A stretch of DNA of 60,606 nt from Larkinella soli (lineage in GTDB: Bacteria > Bacteroidota > Bacteroidia > Cytophagales > Spirosomataceae): positions 1-60,606 of the forward strand of contig NZ_QTJY01000029.1 of NCBI RefSeq assembly GCF_003703975.1, in the 5' to 3' direction. The position numbers and the translations under genes are program-made. Numbering within the stretch: the stretch's first letter is position 1; each line of letters begins with the position of its first letter. This document shows, in pieces, positions 35,400-43,209 of this stretch. The notes beneath the pieces were generated by a model that saw only the letters and a program-made list of their open reading frames with translations, was not told the DNA's origin and searched no databases.

Positions 35400-36014
35400 A
35401 TGGCATTTGAACTCGCTCCCCTGCCTTATCCGAGCAACGCGCTGGAACCGAACATCGACCAGCAGACGATGGAAATCCACCATGGTCGCCACCACAATAC
35501 GTATGTGACCAACCTCAACAACGCCGTCACCGGGACGGAACTGGAGGGTAAGTCGATCGAGGAACTGCTGGCCGGCGTCAGCAAGCTTCCGGTGGCCGTT
35601 CGGAACAACGGAGGGGGCCACTGGAATCATACGTTTTTCTGGGGCCTGATGTCGCCCAACGGCGGTGGACAGCCTACGGGCCAACTGGCGGAAGCCATTA
35701 ATCAGAAGTTCGGTTCCTTCGATGCCTTCAAGGAAGAGTTTACGAAAGCCGCCACCACCCGCTTCGGGTCGGGCTGGGCGTGGCTGATCGTGAAGGAAGA
35801 CGGCGAACTGGCCGTTACCTCGACCCCGAACCAGGACAACCCGCTGATGGACGTGGCCGAGCAGAAAGGAACGCCGATCATCGGCCTCGACGTGTGGGAG
35901 CACGCCTATTACCTGAAATACCAGAATAAACGACCGGATTACATCGGCGCCTGGTGGAACGTGGTCGACTGGAACGCGGCCGACCAGAAATTCCAGCAGG
36001 CCAAAGGCGCCTAA
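35400..36014 (+). CDS. sodA: Superoxide dismutase, Mn-type by signature
   Basis: Dismutates superoxide in the cytoplasm. The metal ligands are H27 ([13 protein letters not shown]), H77 ([11 protein letters not shown]), and the Asp and His of [14 protein letters not shown]. Gly before HWNH together with Gln in PNQDNPLMD is the pattern of Mn rather than Fe enzymes, though cambialistic use is possible. 204 residues from ATG 35400 ([17 protein letters not shown]); an in-frame start 42 bases earlier would add an unlikely leader. It lies between tadA and tRNA-His; no clear promoter is seen in the short gap. Confidence 0.95.
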   Translation: MAFELAPLPYPSNALEPNIDQQTMEIHHGRHHNTYVTNLNNAVTGTELEGKSIEELLAGVSKLPVAVRNNGGGHWNHTFFWGLMSPNGGGQPTGQLAEAINQKFGSFDAFKEEFTKAATTRFGSGWAWLIVKEDGELAVTSTPNQDNPLMDVAEQKGTPIIGLDVWEHAYYLKYQNKRPDYIGAWWNVVDWNAADQKFQQAKGA

Positions 36015-36093
36015 ACCGCCCCGGGTCATAGCCGGCGAACAATGAATACCGAGGGCCGGGCCGGGCATGGTTTGGCTAAAAAATTGGTGTTCA

Positions 36094-36127
36094 TTGTTCG
36101 TTTTTCTGAATTCCCTTCTTATTTTTG
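36094..36127 (+). promoter_or_regulatory. Candidate promoter of tRNA-His
   Basis: TTG (36094-36096), 23-base spacer, TATTTTTG (36120-36127). The spacer is a little long, but the -7 is exact and 12 bases before the tRNA. Confidence 0.55.
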
Positions 36128-36139
36128 CAGTCCCGAAAC

Positions 36140-36214
36140 GGAGAATGTAGCTCAGTCGGTTAGAGCGCCAGATTGTGGTTCTGGAGGTCGCGGGTTCGAG
36201 ACCCGTCTTTCTCC
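36140..36214 (+). tRNA. tRNA-His (anticodon GTG)
   Basis: Cloverleaf with acceptor GAGAATG/CTTTCTC, D stem AGCTC...GAGC, anticodon stem CCAGA/TCTGG around TTGTGGT (anticodon GTG), and T arm GCGGG-TTCGAGA-CCCGT. The extra G at 36140 opposite the C at 36214 is the G-1:C73 identity pair of histidine tRNAs. The acceptor has one T-T mismatch (sixth pair). CCA is not encoded. Confidence 0.93.
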
Positions 36215-36216
36215 CA

Positions 36217-36248
36217 AGCCCTCAGGATAAATGTCCTGAGGGCTTTTT
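36217..36248 (+). terminator. Terminator of tRNA-His
   Basis: Perfect 11-bp stem AGCCCTCAGGA/TCCTGAGGGCT, 6-base loop, followed by TTTTT. Confidence 0.93.
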
Positions 36249-36263
36249 GTTTTTGGACGACGT

Positions 36264-36392
36264 TGACCACACCCTAGCCCCCTGAAGGGAGAGCCGATCC
36301 GGGAGTGCAAAGCCGGCTGGTCTGGCTACAGACATCAGGTCGCTACGCGACCTGACCACCCCCGACCTTTCCTAAAACAGCAGGGGGTGGCT
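36264..36392. repeat. Intergenic C/G-rich repeat cluster
   Basis: Contains GACCACACCCTAGCCCCC...GAAGGGAG (36265-36292), a palindrome CAGGTCGCTACGCGACCTG (36336-36354), and CCACCCCCGACCTTTCC...GGGGGTGG (36355-36390). It belongs to the same family style as the 1.5-1.76 kb repeats. The end of the DUF3854 frame runs into it. Confidence 0.6.
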
Positions 36393-37316
36393 TCGAGGAA
36401 CTTTACCAGTGGCAGACGAAAACCCCTCCTTGGTAAGGAGGGGTTGGGGTGGTCCCATCAGAACCGCGTCAATTGAAAAATATCCTACCAACCGGCTGAA
36501 TTCCAACTGCTGGCCCCACCTGAAAACAAAGAATTCATTCCTTTCCAAATCGGCCAGGAAACGGGTGATCTTTTCCTCGCGGCCGGTTTCCCGCCCATAT
36601 AGATCGTCCAGCCCCTTGCAGCCGGTTTCAGGCCGGATGTGGGCGAAATGGACTTCCACCGGAAATGGCCGGCACAACTCCCGGAAGCGATGAATCGCCT
36701 GGCAGAAGCTGTAGGGGCGCCAGAACAGGTCCCGGCCGGGCTGGGCGATGACATCGAAACAGTCGGAGTCGGTAAGAAAAACCACGTTGTCGACCCCGCA
36801 GGCCCGGATGACGGCGGCAATTTCACGGTTCAGGGCGGGGCCGTCGGGGGTGGTTTCGGCGTAGTGGTAGACGCCGGGGATGCCGATGCAGAACAGACCG
36901 TGCAGGGCGGCTTTCATAGCCTTGAACTCACCCTCGGTCACCACCAGCGTCGGGTGCTTTTCCCGGCGGTGATAGGCGTCCCGTACCGGGGGTGGGATGA
37001 ATACCGGCTTAGGCACGTTGGCGGGCGAGCGGTATTTGCGGTTTCGGACGACCCGGTCGGGGTGCAGGCGGGTTCGGACGTACTGTTTGATGCGTTTGCC
37101 CTTGCGGTAGGTATGCAGACCGTTGAGACCGACATACCGGATATTGATACCGCCGTCGGCGCTTTCCCAGAACAGCGGCATCCGCTTCGTTCCCGGCCGA
37201 CCGAGGCAGGCAAGGTCTACTTCGACGGTATTGACCTCGTCCGTGACGCCCAACTCAGCCATGCGCTTTGCAAAGTAGGTCGGTTCAACGCTTCGATTTA
37301 GCATCTGCTTTTCCAT
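36372..37316 (-). CDS. DUF3854/TOPRIM-like protein, C-terminus truncated and replaced by repeat DNA
   Basis: Residues ~100-240 resemble the DUF3854 (TOPRIM-related) region of plasmid/phage primase-helicases: PTLVVTEGEFKAMKAALHG with the Glu, IGIPGVYHY, and the Asp pair of VVFLTDSDCFD. The N-terminus (KRMAELGVTDEVNTVEV) is typical for such Bacteroidota proteins, which usually continue with a large helicase or VirE-like part. Here the frame ends after LVGYFSIDAVL; the last ~25 residues (GPPQPLLTKEGF and on) are merely the translation of the palindromic repeat at 36419-36456. So it is probably a remnant, possibly still expressed. It hints at a former plasmid or mobile element. Confidence 0.7.
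   Translation of the reverse strand: MEKQMLNRSVEPTYFAKRMAELGVTDEVNTVEVDLACLGRPGTKRMPLFWESADGGINIRYVGLNGLHTYRKGKRIKQYVRTRLHPDRVVRNRKYRSPANVPKPVFIPPPVRDAYHRREKHPTLVVTEGEFKAMKAALHGLFCIGIPGVYHYAETTPDGPALNREIAAVIRACGVDNVVFLTDSDCFDVIAQPGRDLFWRPYSFCQAIHRFRELCRPFPVEVHFAHIRPETGCKGLDDLYGRETGREEKITRFLADLERNEFFVFRWGQQLEFSRLVGYFSIDAVLMGPPQPLLTKEGFSSATGKVPRSHPLLF
36419..36456. repeat. Palindromic repeat inside the end of the DUF3854 frame
   Basis: ACCCCTCCTT-GGT-AAGGAGGGGT (10-bp perfect stem) followed by TGGGGTGGTCC. Same core as the copies at 1486-1589, here inside an open frame. Confidence 0.75.
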
Positions 37317-37350
37317 TGGTTAGGTGAATAGATATGAACGTACTTTTCAC

Positions 37351-37384
37351 TTTACCCCCAGCCGCACCGGCGGCTGGGGGTAAA
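37351..37384. other. Perfect 15-bp GC-rich hairpin in a divergent intergenic region
   Basis: TTTACCCCCAGCCGC-ACCG-GCGGCTGGGGGTAAA. It lies between the starts of two divergent genes, so it is downstream of neither. It has the shape of a strong terminator and could stop antisense transcripts, attenuate the DUF3854 mRNA leader, or be a mobile repeat. Confidence 0.6.
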
Positions 37385-37459
37385 AGCCGCTTTCTCAAGT
37401 AAACTCCAACCTATTCATGCTTCAAATATAGCAAATATGCATATAAATTCTATACGCTT

Positions 37460-37475
37460 TATGTATACAAACATA
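37460..37475. promoter_or_regulatory. Possible operator TATGT-N6-ACATA
   Basis: A small inverted repeat in an AT-rich stretch (37410-37510) that contrasts with the GC-rich surroundings, 46 bases upstream of the XRE regulator gene. Autoregulation is a guess. A TAATTTTG at 37510-37517 looks like a -7 element but lies too close to the GTG start. Confidence 0.3.
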
Positions 37476-37521
37476 CGATATCGCTTTTTTATGTATTTTA
37501 TGATTGGTCTAATTTTGGACC

Positions 37522-37998
37522 GTGACAAATCTTTACGAGAACATTCGCAAAATCCGGACGGAGAAAAGTCTGACTCAGGATGTGGTAGCCGACCGGCTTG
37601 GCATTACGCAGGCGAGTTATTCAAGGATGGAAAAGGGCGATACCGCTATTTCCGTCGATCGTCTTGAAGTTATTGCTGACCTGTTTGGAATGACCACCGT
37701 TCAGCTTTTGTATTGGGGAGAGCCTTTACTGGAGGAAGAAAAGTCTGTTCTTATTGCCAAAATTCATGCGTTAGAGAAAGAGGTTGAACGGCTTACGCAA
37801 CAGGTAAATCAGCTTGAACCATTGCAGCGTGAGACATTGTTGCCTTTTGAAACCAGAATTGCGAATCTGGAAAAAGACCTGAAAAGCCAGAAAAATCTGA
37901 ACAAATTACTCGAAGAACGGCTTGCCGAGAAAGACCAACTGATTCAGGAGAAGTCGCAGATGATCGAAGTGCTGCTGCGCCTGACCCAGAAGTCCTGA
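37522..37998 (+). CDS. XRE-type regulator with long coiled coil, 158 aa
   Basis: HTH at residues 4-62 (LYENIRKIRTEKSLTQDVVA, RLGITQASYSRMEKGDTAIS, IADLFGMTTVQLL). From 70 to 155 it is a continuous charged coiled coil (KIHALEKEVERLTQQVNQLE, LEERLAEKDQLIQEKSQM), so it should form a dimer or interact with a partner. GTG 37522 is the only start that keeps the HTH whole. Same general plan as the protein encoded at 1.8 kb. It follows an AT-rich region and faces away from the truncated DUF3854 gene; the pair may be the residue of a mobile element. Confidence 0.85.
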   Translation: MTNLYENIRKIRTEKSLTQDVVADRLGITQASYSRMEKGDTAISVDRLEVIADLFGMTTVQLLYWGEPLLEEEKSVLIAKIHALEKEVERLTQQVNQLEPLQRETLLPFETRIANLEKDLKSQKNLNKLLEERLAEKDQLIQEKSQMIEVLLRLTQKS

Positions 37999-38035
37999 TT
38001 TACGTTACCCGAACCGCTTTTACCGACTCTGCCCT

Positions 38036-38698
38036 ATGCCCGACGGTGTACTGCCTGCCCGTTTTTATCGTCCGGTCGTGATCGTGCTGACGCTGGCCTA
38101 CCTCGCCGGGGTGGTGGGCCTGCAGGTGGCTTCCAGCGCCCCGCTGTTCCGGCAGCTGGTGCCGTTCAACCTGCTGGCCTCACTCGCGCTGCTGCTGCTG
38201 TTCCATTCCGACTGGCGGCCCTCCTTTCTGTTCTACTGCGGACTGGCGTTCACGCTCGGCTTTCTGATCGAGGTGCTGGGCGTCCAGACCGGCTATGTGT
38301 TCGGTGATTACGCCTACGGCCCGACGCTCGGCTGGGGCCTCTGGGATGTGCCGCTGATCATCGGTGTCAACTGGCTTATGCTGTCGTATTGCTGTGGGGT
38401 GATCTGCGACCGGCCGGCCCTGCCGGTCTACCTGAAAACCATCCTGGCGGCTTCGCTGATGGTGCTGCTCGACATCCTGATCGAACCGGTGGCGATCCGG
38501 CTCGACTTCTGGACCTGGTTCGGCGCCGACATTCCGCTGCGGAATTATCTCGGCTGGTGGATCGTCTCGCTGGTGATTCTGGCCATCTGGTACGGCCTTC
38601 CGTTTCGGAAGGAAAATCCGCTGGCCCGTCCGCTGCTGCTGCTTCAGTTTCTCTTTTTCATCGCCAGTAATCTGGCCTTCTTCCTGACCGCAGAATAA
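38036..38698 (+). CDS. cruF: Carotenoid biosynthesis membrane protein (CruF-like)
   Basis: 220 residues, seven or so hydrophobic helices, with the family motifs SFLFYCGLAFTLGFLIEVLG, TGYVFGDYAYGPTLGW, DVPLIIGVNWLMLSY and LLDILIEPVAIRLDFWTW. This is the CruF/DUF422 family; CruF hydrates the 1',2' end of acyclic carotenoids such as gamma-carotene derivatives, as a step toward myxol- or saproxanthin-type pigments. Acts in the inner membrane. No other crt gene is here. It starts 37 bases after the XRE gene and is followed by a MerR/B12-type regulator, a family that controls carotenoid genes by light in other bacteria. Confidence 0.85.
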   Translation: MPDGVLPARFYRPVVIVLTLAYLAGVVGLQVASSAPLFRQLVPFNLLASLALLLLFHSDWRPSFLFYCGLAFTLGFLIEVLGVQTGYVFGDYAYGPTLGWGLWDVPLIIGVNWLMLSYCCGVICDRPALPVYLKTILAASLMVLLDILIEPVAIRLDFWTWFGADIPLRNYLGWWIVSLVILAIWYGLPFRKENPLARPLLLLQFLFFIASNLAFFLTAE

Positions 38699-38921
38699 AC
38701 ATTTTGGCGATTTATGTAGTTATACTTAACCATAAGGGATTACGGCGTACCCGGATATTACAATTTCCTTGAAGTTACCGTTGCGCCGTATCGCTAAACT
38801 TTGGTATATTGTTGGCTCTTCGTCAGCGCCTGATTCTGCCAAAATAGTACATGGCAACGTTTATACGTCGCTTCATTTCCACTACATGCATCCCGGGACA
38901 CCTGTAATTTGTACAATTCCC

Positions 38922-39800
38922 ATGAGTAATTACTCAATTAAAGATTTAGAACAGCTTTCCGGAATCAAGGCACACACGCTGCGAATCTGGGAGCAACGTT
39001 ACAACATCATCTCGCCGAAACGGACGGATACCAACATCCGTACTTACGATGACCAGGATCTGAAACTGGTACTGAACATTTCCCTGTTAAAAGATCACGG
39101 CTATAAAATCTCCGAAATTTCGAAAATGTCGGGCGAAGAGATGGCGCACGAAGTCGTCAGCATCTCCGACCGCAAACTGAACTATCCCGACCAGATTCAT
39201 GCCCTGACCATCTCGATGATCGACCTCGACGAAGACCGGTTCGAGAAGATCATCAGCACCAACATTCTCCAGTTCGGCTTCGAGAACACGATGATTTATA
39301 TCATCTATCCGTTCCTGAGCCGCATCGGAACGCTGTGGGTCACCGGCTCCATCGGCCCGGCTCAGGAGCATTTCATGTCGAACCTGATCCGGCAGAAAAT
39401 CATCGTCGCCATCGACGGCCAGGTCAGCAAGCAGCGTTCGAACGCCCGGAAATACCTGCTCTATCTGCCCGAGGGGGAACTGCATGAAATCAGCCTGCTT
39501 TTTGCTAACTACATCATCCGGGCGCGGCACAACAAGGTGATTTACCTGGGGCAGAGCCTGCCCTTCACGGAACTGGCGTTTGCCTGCAACGTCCACCGGC
39601 CCGATTATATCTTTACGGCCATTACGTCCGTACCGAGTAACAACGAGGTGCAGCCGTACGTCGATAAACTGGCGCGGGCCTTCCCGGATTCGCACCTGCT
39701 GCTGACCGGCTACCAGATCGTCGGACAGGACATCAACATGCCCGCCAACGGCACGGTCGTCAATAACGTCGAGGACCTGATCCGGATCGCCAACCAGTAA
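38922..39800 (+). CDS. MerR-family regulator with cobalamin-binding-like domain (CarH/LitR-like), 292 aa
   Basis: MerR HTH at 4-70 (YSIKDLEQLSGIKAHTLRIW, EQRYNII). The helical middle and Rossmann-like C-terminus match the B12-binding module of CarH/LitR photoreceptors. The signature W-x9-E-H is intact (W139, E149, H150 in LWVTGSIGPAQEHF), and the lower-ligand His appears as H188 in LPEGELHEIS, though the usual following Gly is Ser. It may therefore bind adenosylcobalamin and release DNA in light. ATG 38922 is chosen because the HTH begins there; an in-frame upstream start at 38769 adds 51 odd residues. It follows cruF, consistent with control of pigment synthesis. Confidence 0.87.
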   Translation: MSNYSIKDLEQLSGIKAHTLRIWEQRYNIISPKRTDTNIRTYDDQDLKLVLNISLLKDHGYKISEISKMSGEEMAHEVVSISDRKLNYPDQIHALTISMIDLDEDRFEKIISTNILQFGFENTMIYIIYPFLSRIGTLWVTGSIGPAQEHFMSNLIRQKIIVAIDGQVSKQRSNARKYLLYLPEGELHEISLLFANYIIRARHNKVIYLGQSLPFTELAFACNVHRPDYIFTAITSVPSNNEVQPYVDKLARAFPDSHLLLTGYQIVGQDINMPANGTVVNNVEDLIRIANQ

Positions 39801-39810
39801 CCGACACCGT

Positions 39811-40767
39811 CTACGGATTGACTACATTCACGGGCCTTCCCTCCAGGAAGGCCCTTATATTTTCGGCCGACTGTTGCAGCAGCCGCCCGCGAGCCTCGGC
39901 CGTCGCCCAGGCCAGATGGGGCGTGATGAGGCAGTTACGGGCCGAAAACAGCGGATTTCCGGCGGTCGGCGGTTCGACCGAAAGCACATCCAGCCCGGCC
40001 CCGGCGATCCGGCCGGCATTCAGCGCATCGGCCAGATCGGCTTCATGGATCAGCGCCCCCCGGCTCGTATTGATCAGGTAAGCCGTCGGTTTCATGCGGC
40101 CGAGCAGGTCGCGGTTCACAAAGCCGCGGTTTTCGTCCGTCACGGGGCAATGGAGCGAAACCACGTCGCTTTCCGCAAAGAGTGCCGGCAGGTCCACATA
40201 CCGGATGCCGGCGGGCGGCTCCTGGCCGGTATGCCGCCGGTTGACCAGCATCTTCATGCCCAGCGCCTGCCCGACGGCGGCCACGCGCGCGCCGATGTCG
40301 CCGAAGCCGACAAGGCCCAGCGTTTTCCCGGCCAACTCGACCAGCGGGGTTTTCCAGTAACAGAAATCGGGGGTCCGGCTCCAGTCTCCGGCCCGGACGC
40401 TTTCGGCGTGCAGCCCCACCTGCTGAGTCAGTTCAAGGAGCAGGGCGATGGTCAGCTGCGCCACCGAATCGGTGCCGTAGCCTTTGACGTTGGTGACCGT
40501 GATGCCCCGCTCCCGGGCGGCCCGCACGTCGATGATGTCGTAGCCGGTGGCCGTGACACCGATGTATTTCAGCCGGGGCAGCCGTTCCAGCAGGGTGCGA
40601 TCAAACCGGATTTTGTTGACCAGGGCGAGGTCGGCGTCCTGAAGGCGTTCAGAAACCTGTTCCGGGGCGCTGCGGTCAAAAAGGGTAACGTGACCGAGTG
40701 CGGTGATGGGCGACCAGTCGAGGTCGCCGGGATTCAGGGTGTAGGCGTCCAGATAGACGATGTTCAT
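39811..40767 (-). CDS. D-2-hydroxyacid dehydrogenase, 318 aa
   Basis: NAD(P)H-dependent 2-hydroxyacid dehydrogenase family, cytoplasmic. Nucleotide site KTLGLVGFGDIGARVAAVG (about 145-163); catalytic Arg in LINTSRGALIHEADL, Glu in DVLSVEPP, His in LITPHLAWAT. N-terminal substrate part begins MNIVYLDAYTLNPGDLDW. Glycerate dehydrogenase (hydroxypyruvate reductase) is the closest guess, from TATGYDIIDVRAARERGI. ATG 40767 is preferred over an upstream in-frame start at 40872, which would overlap the hydrolase gene. It follows the YheT-like hydrolase gene by 56 bases on the same strand. Confidence 0.9.
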   Translation of the reverse strand: MNIVYLDAYTLNPGDLDWSPITALGHVTLFDRSAPEQVSERLQDADLALVNKIRFDRTLLERLPRLKYIGVTATGYDIIDVRAARERGITVTNVKGYGTDSVAQLTIALLLELTQQVGLHAESVRAGDWSRTPDFCYWKTPLVELAGKTLGLVGFGDIGARVAAVGQALGMKMLVNRRHTGQEPPAGIRYVDLPALFAESDVVSLHCPVTDENRGFVNRDLLGRMKPTAYLINTSRGALIHEADLADALNAGRIAGAGLDVLSVEPPTAGNPLFSARNCLITPHLAWATAEARGRLLQQSAENIRAFLEGRPVNVVNP

Positions 40768-40823
40768 GGCCGGGCGGTATTGTTGCCGGCGAAAATACGG
40801 AGAAGCGCGAACGGCCCAAACGC

Positions 40824-41795
40824 TCAGGCCGCCAAACCGCCGATAAATTCCAGTGCCCGGCGTTCGGCCCACGAAAATTCGTCGTTTCTAAGGGCAAAAC
40901 CGACATGACCGCCGGTGCGCGGTGTCTCCAGATAGATCAGCGGATGGCTTTCGGCCAGCTGGCGGGGAGAGCATTCGGGCGACAGAATCGGATCGTTCTG
41001 GGCGTTGAGGACCAGGGTCGGTATGGCGATGCCGGGCATGAAATTGACGGCCGACGCCTGGGTGTAAAAATCGTCGGCGTCGCGATAGCCGTTGACCGGC
41101 GCGGAGAAGAGCTCGTCGAAATCCCGCCAGAAACGAACTTCCCGCAGCCGGGTCATATCGAGTCGGCCCGGAAACAGGTCGGATTTCCGCTGAATCTTCA
41201 GCACCAGCTTCTTCATGAACCGATCCCGATAAAACCGGTTCGAGGGCAGGTCGAGCAGCCGGGCGCTGGATTCCAGGTCGGTCGGCGAAGAGACGGCGAC
41301 GGCGCTCCTGATCACGTCCGGCACTCCTATCCCATGCACACCTAAATATTTCAGCGTGATGTTGCCGCCCATGCTGAACCCGATCAGGGCCACTTCCCGA
41401 TACGGACGGGTCCGCAGCGCGTGCCTGATTACTTCGTCCAGATCTCCGATTTCGCCGTGATTGTAGAGCCGGAAGGCGCGGTTCATCTCCCCGCTGCACG
41501 ACCGGCAGTTCCAGGCCAGCACCGCCCAGCCGTTCCGGGCAAAGAGCTTGGCGGTTCCGCGGACGTAATGCCGGTTCGAATCGCCTTCCAGACCGTGAGT
41601 GATCACCACCAGCCGCTCGCTTTTCCGGTCGAGCCAGTCCAGGTCGACAAAGTCTCCGTCGGATAATGTCAGTCGCTCCCGCTCATAGGCAAAGCCGCCG
41701 ATTTTCCGGAACAGGCTCGGTACGATCGTCTGCATATGTCCGTTGATGAGATAACGGGGTGCTCCCGGGTAGGAGGAGTGTCGGATAACCTGCAT
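40824..41795 (-). CDS. Alpha/beta hydrolase of the YheT family, 323 aa
   Basis: Serine hydrolase with the YheT-type opening (NGHMQTIVPSLFRK), strand DFVDLDWLD, oxyanion-side VVITHGLEGDSNRHYVRG, nucleophile elbow GFSMGGN, acid Asp in LNAQNDPIL and catalytic His in TGGHVGFAL. Also typical is AWNCRSCSGEMNR. The family acts on carboxylic esters, but the natural substrate is not known. No signal peptide. It precedes the hydroxyacid dehydrogenase gene on the same strand and is divergent from the next small membrane-protein gene. Confidence 0.9.
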   Translation of the reverse strand: MQVIRHSSYPGAPRYLINGHMQTIVPSLFRKIGGFAYERERLTLSDGDFVDLDWLDRKSERLVVITHGLEGDSNRHYVRGTAKLFARNGWAVLAWNCRSCSGEMNRAFRLYNHGEIGDLDEVIRHALRTRPYREVALIGFSMGGNITLKYLGVHGIGVPDVIRSAVAVSSPTDLESSARLLDLPSNRFYRDRFMKKLVLKIQRKSDLFPGRLDMTRLREVRFWRDFDELFSAPVNGYRDADDFYTQASAVNFMPGIAIPTLVLNAQNDPILSPECSPRQLAESHPLIYLETPRTGGHVGFALRNDEFSWAERRALEFIGGLAA

Positions 41796-41860
41796 GCCAG
41801 GTAACTATTTAGTCGATAAGCTGTTAATTTTAACGGATTTTACAAAGGTTAGTTCCCGTC

Positions 41861-42295
41861 ATGCAGATTGCGAAGTACCTCTCGGTTTTACTGGCCAGCA
41901 CGCTGAAGTTCATCGGCGGCCCGCTGTCGGGGGCGGCCCTGGGTCTGAACTGGGTCGAAACCTGGCTCTGTACGGTGCTGGGCATGATGCTGAGCGTGAT
42001 TACGGTGACGTATGCCGGCACGGCTTTCCGGGCCGTCGTCGGGCGTTTCCGCAAATCGAAGCCCCGGCGGTTCACGCGCCGGACCCGGCTGGCGGTCAAG
42101 GTCTGGAAGCGGGCCGGCATCTTCGGCATCGCCCTGCTGACGCCCCTCATCCTGACGCCCATCGGCGGTACCATCCTGGCGCTGTCTTTCAAAGTCCACC
42201 GCCCGCAGATTTTCGTCTACATGCTCTTAAGCGCCCTAAGCTGGGGCATTGTCTTCACGCTGCTCGTCTACCAGATTCCGGGAGTGTTCAAGTGA
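41861..42295 (+). CDS. Small integral membrane protein, 144 aa
   Basis: Four hydrophobic segments: about 5-30 (LSVLLASTLKFIGGPLSGAA), 34-58 (LCTVLGMMLSVITVTYAG), 85-112 (AGIFGIALLTPLILTPIGGT) and 118-140, with a basic loop of Arg/Lys between the second and third (FRKSKPRRFTRRTRL). The Gly/Pro-containing helices recall small multidrug-export-like proteins (DUF2062/SMR-like), but I cannot assign a family. Real by its regular topology and codon use. Ends just before a repeat. Confidence 0.7.
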   Translation: MQIAKYLSVLLASTLKFIGGPLSGAALGLNWVETWLCTVLGMMLSVITVTYAGTAFRAVVGRFRKSKPRRFTRRTRLAVKVWKRAGIFGIALLTPLILTPIGGTILALSFKVHRPQIFVYMLLSALSWGIVFTLLVYQIPGVFK

Positions 42296-42299
42296 AGTT

Positions 42300-42420
42300 T
42301 AAGAATTGAGGGGTTGGGGAATTTAAGAGTTAAGGATTTGGGAAAGCGAAGCCGGCCGCCCTACCTCCCCAACTCAACTCCTCAACCCTTAAACCCTTTC
42401 AACTCCCCAACCCCCTTCCC
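42300..42420. repeat. Low-complexity inverted repeat (GGGGTTGAGG type)
   Basis: The left arm (GAGGGGTTGGGGAATTTAAG, 42306-42340) and right arm (CAACCCTTAAACCC... to CCCAACCCCC, 42370-42418) are built of short TTGAGGGG/CCCCTCAA words and can fold back on each other. It fills the gap between convergent genes and may act as a terminator. I recall such words as common in intergenic DNA of Spirosoma-like bacteria. Confidence 0.6.
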
Positions 42421-43191
42421 TCACCGGCTGACCGTCACCGGCTTACCGGTGGATTTCTTGCGGAAGTCTCCGCGGGAGAAGTATTTTTCGATGAGGCAGT
42501 ACATCAGGATGAAGAAGTAGCGGCTGCCCATCTCCTTGATTTTCAGTTTGGATTCCCCGTATTTCCGGTTCGTCCAGCTGTTGGGCACAACGGCATAGGT
42601 ATAGCCGCGCACCATGGCTTTCAGCGGCAGTTCGATCGTCAGATTGAAGTGGGGCGACAGAAAAGGCTTCAGCCCTTCGATGGTTTCACGTTTGTAGAGT
42701 TTGAAGGCGTTGGTCGTGTCGTTGTACCGGATGCCCATGACCATCCGCACGATGAAGTTGGCGACGCGGTTGATGTATTTCTTCAGGGCAGGGTAATCGA
42801 CCACCCGGCCGCCCTTGTTCCAGCGGCTCCCGAACACGCAGTCGACGTCGGTTTCCACCATCTTCTGATAAAACTTGACCAGATCTTCCGGATCGTCCGA
42901 CATATCGGCCATAAATACCGCCACGCAGTCGCCCTTGAAGCGTTCCAGGCCGTAGCGCACGGCATAGCCGAAACCGTTAGGGCCGAGGTTGGTGTAGTAT
43001 ACCAGCGTCGGGATTTCGAGGGAGAGCTGATCCAGCACCTCCAGCGTCCGGTCTTTCGAGTTATCGTTCGTGACGCAGATTTCGTGGGGAATACCGTATT
43101 TGGACAGAGTCTGATACAGAGTCCTCAGGGTTTCCGGCAGAGAGTCCTGTTCATTGTAAGCGGGTATAACTACACTCAGTTTCATCGACAA
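42421..43191 (-). CDS. GT2 glycosyltransferase, dolichol-phosphate-mannose-synthase-like, 256 aa
   Basis: GT-A fold enzyme, likely moving a sugar from a nucleotide donor to polyprenyl phosphate or to a glycan. The opening LSVVIPAYNEQDSLPETLRT, nucleotide contacts CVTNDNSKDRTLEVLDQ, GPNGFGYAVRYGLERF and the acidic motif AVFMADMSDDPEDL are typical of the DPM1/DPG_synthase group; FGSRWNKGGRV follows. There is no C-terminal membrane helix. Start: ATG 43191 (MSMKLSVV), with a second ATG two codons on. Last gene of the AKR-GT2-GT2 unit, 18 bases after the previous one. Confidence 0.9.
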   Translation of the reverse strand: MSMKLSVVIPAYNEQDSLPETLRTLYQTLSKYGIPHEICVTNDNSKDRTLEVLDQLSLEIPTLVYYTNLGPNGFGYAVRYGLERFKGDCVAVFMADMSDDPEDLVKFYQKMVETDVDCVFGSRWNKGGRVVDYPALKKYINRVANFIVRMVMGIRYNDTTNAFKLYKRETIEGLKPFLSPHFNLTIELPLKAMVRGYTYAVVPNSWTNRKYGESKLKIKEMGSRYFFILMYCLIEKYFSRGDFRKKSTGKPVTVSR

Positions 43192-43209
43192 GGGTAAATG
43201 GTGTTCTGA

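Noticed and set aside
37510-37517. TAATTTTG as the promoter of the XRE gene
   Set aside because: It would start transcription at or after the GTG start codon; a promoter farther upstream is more likely.
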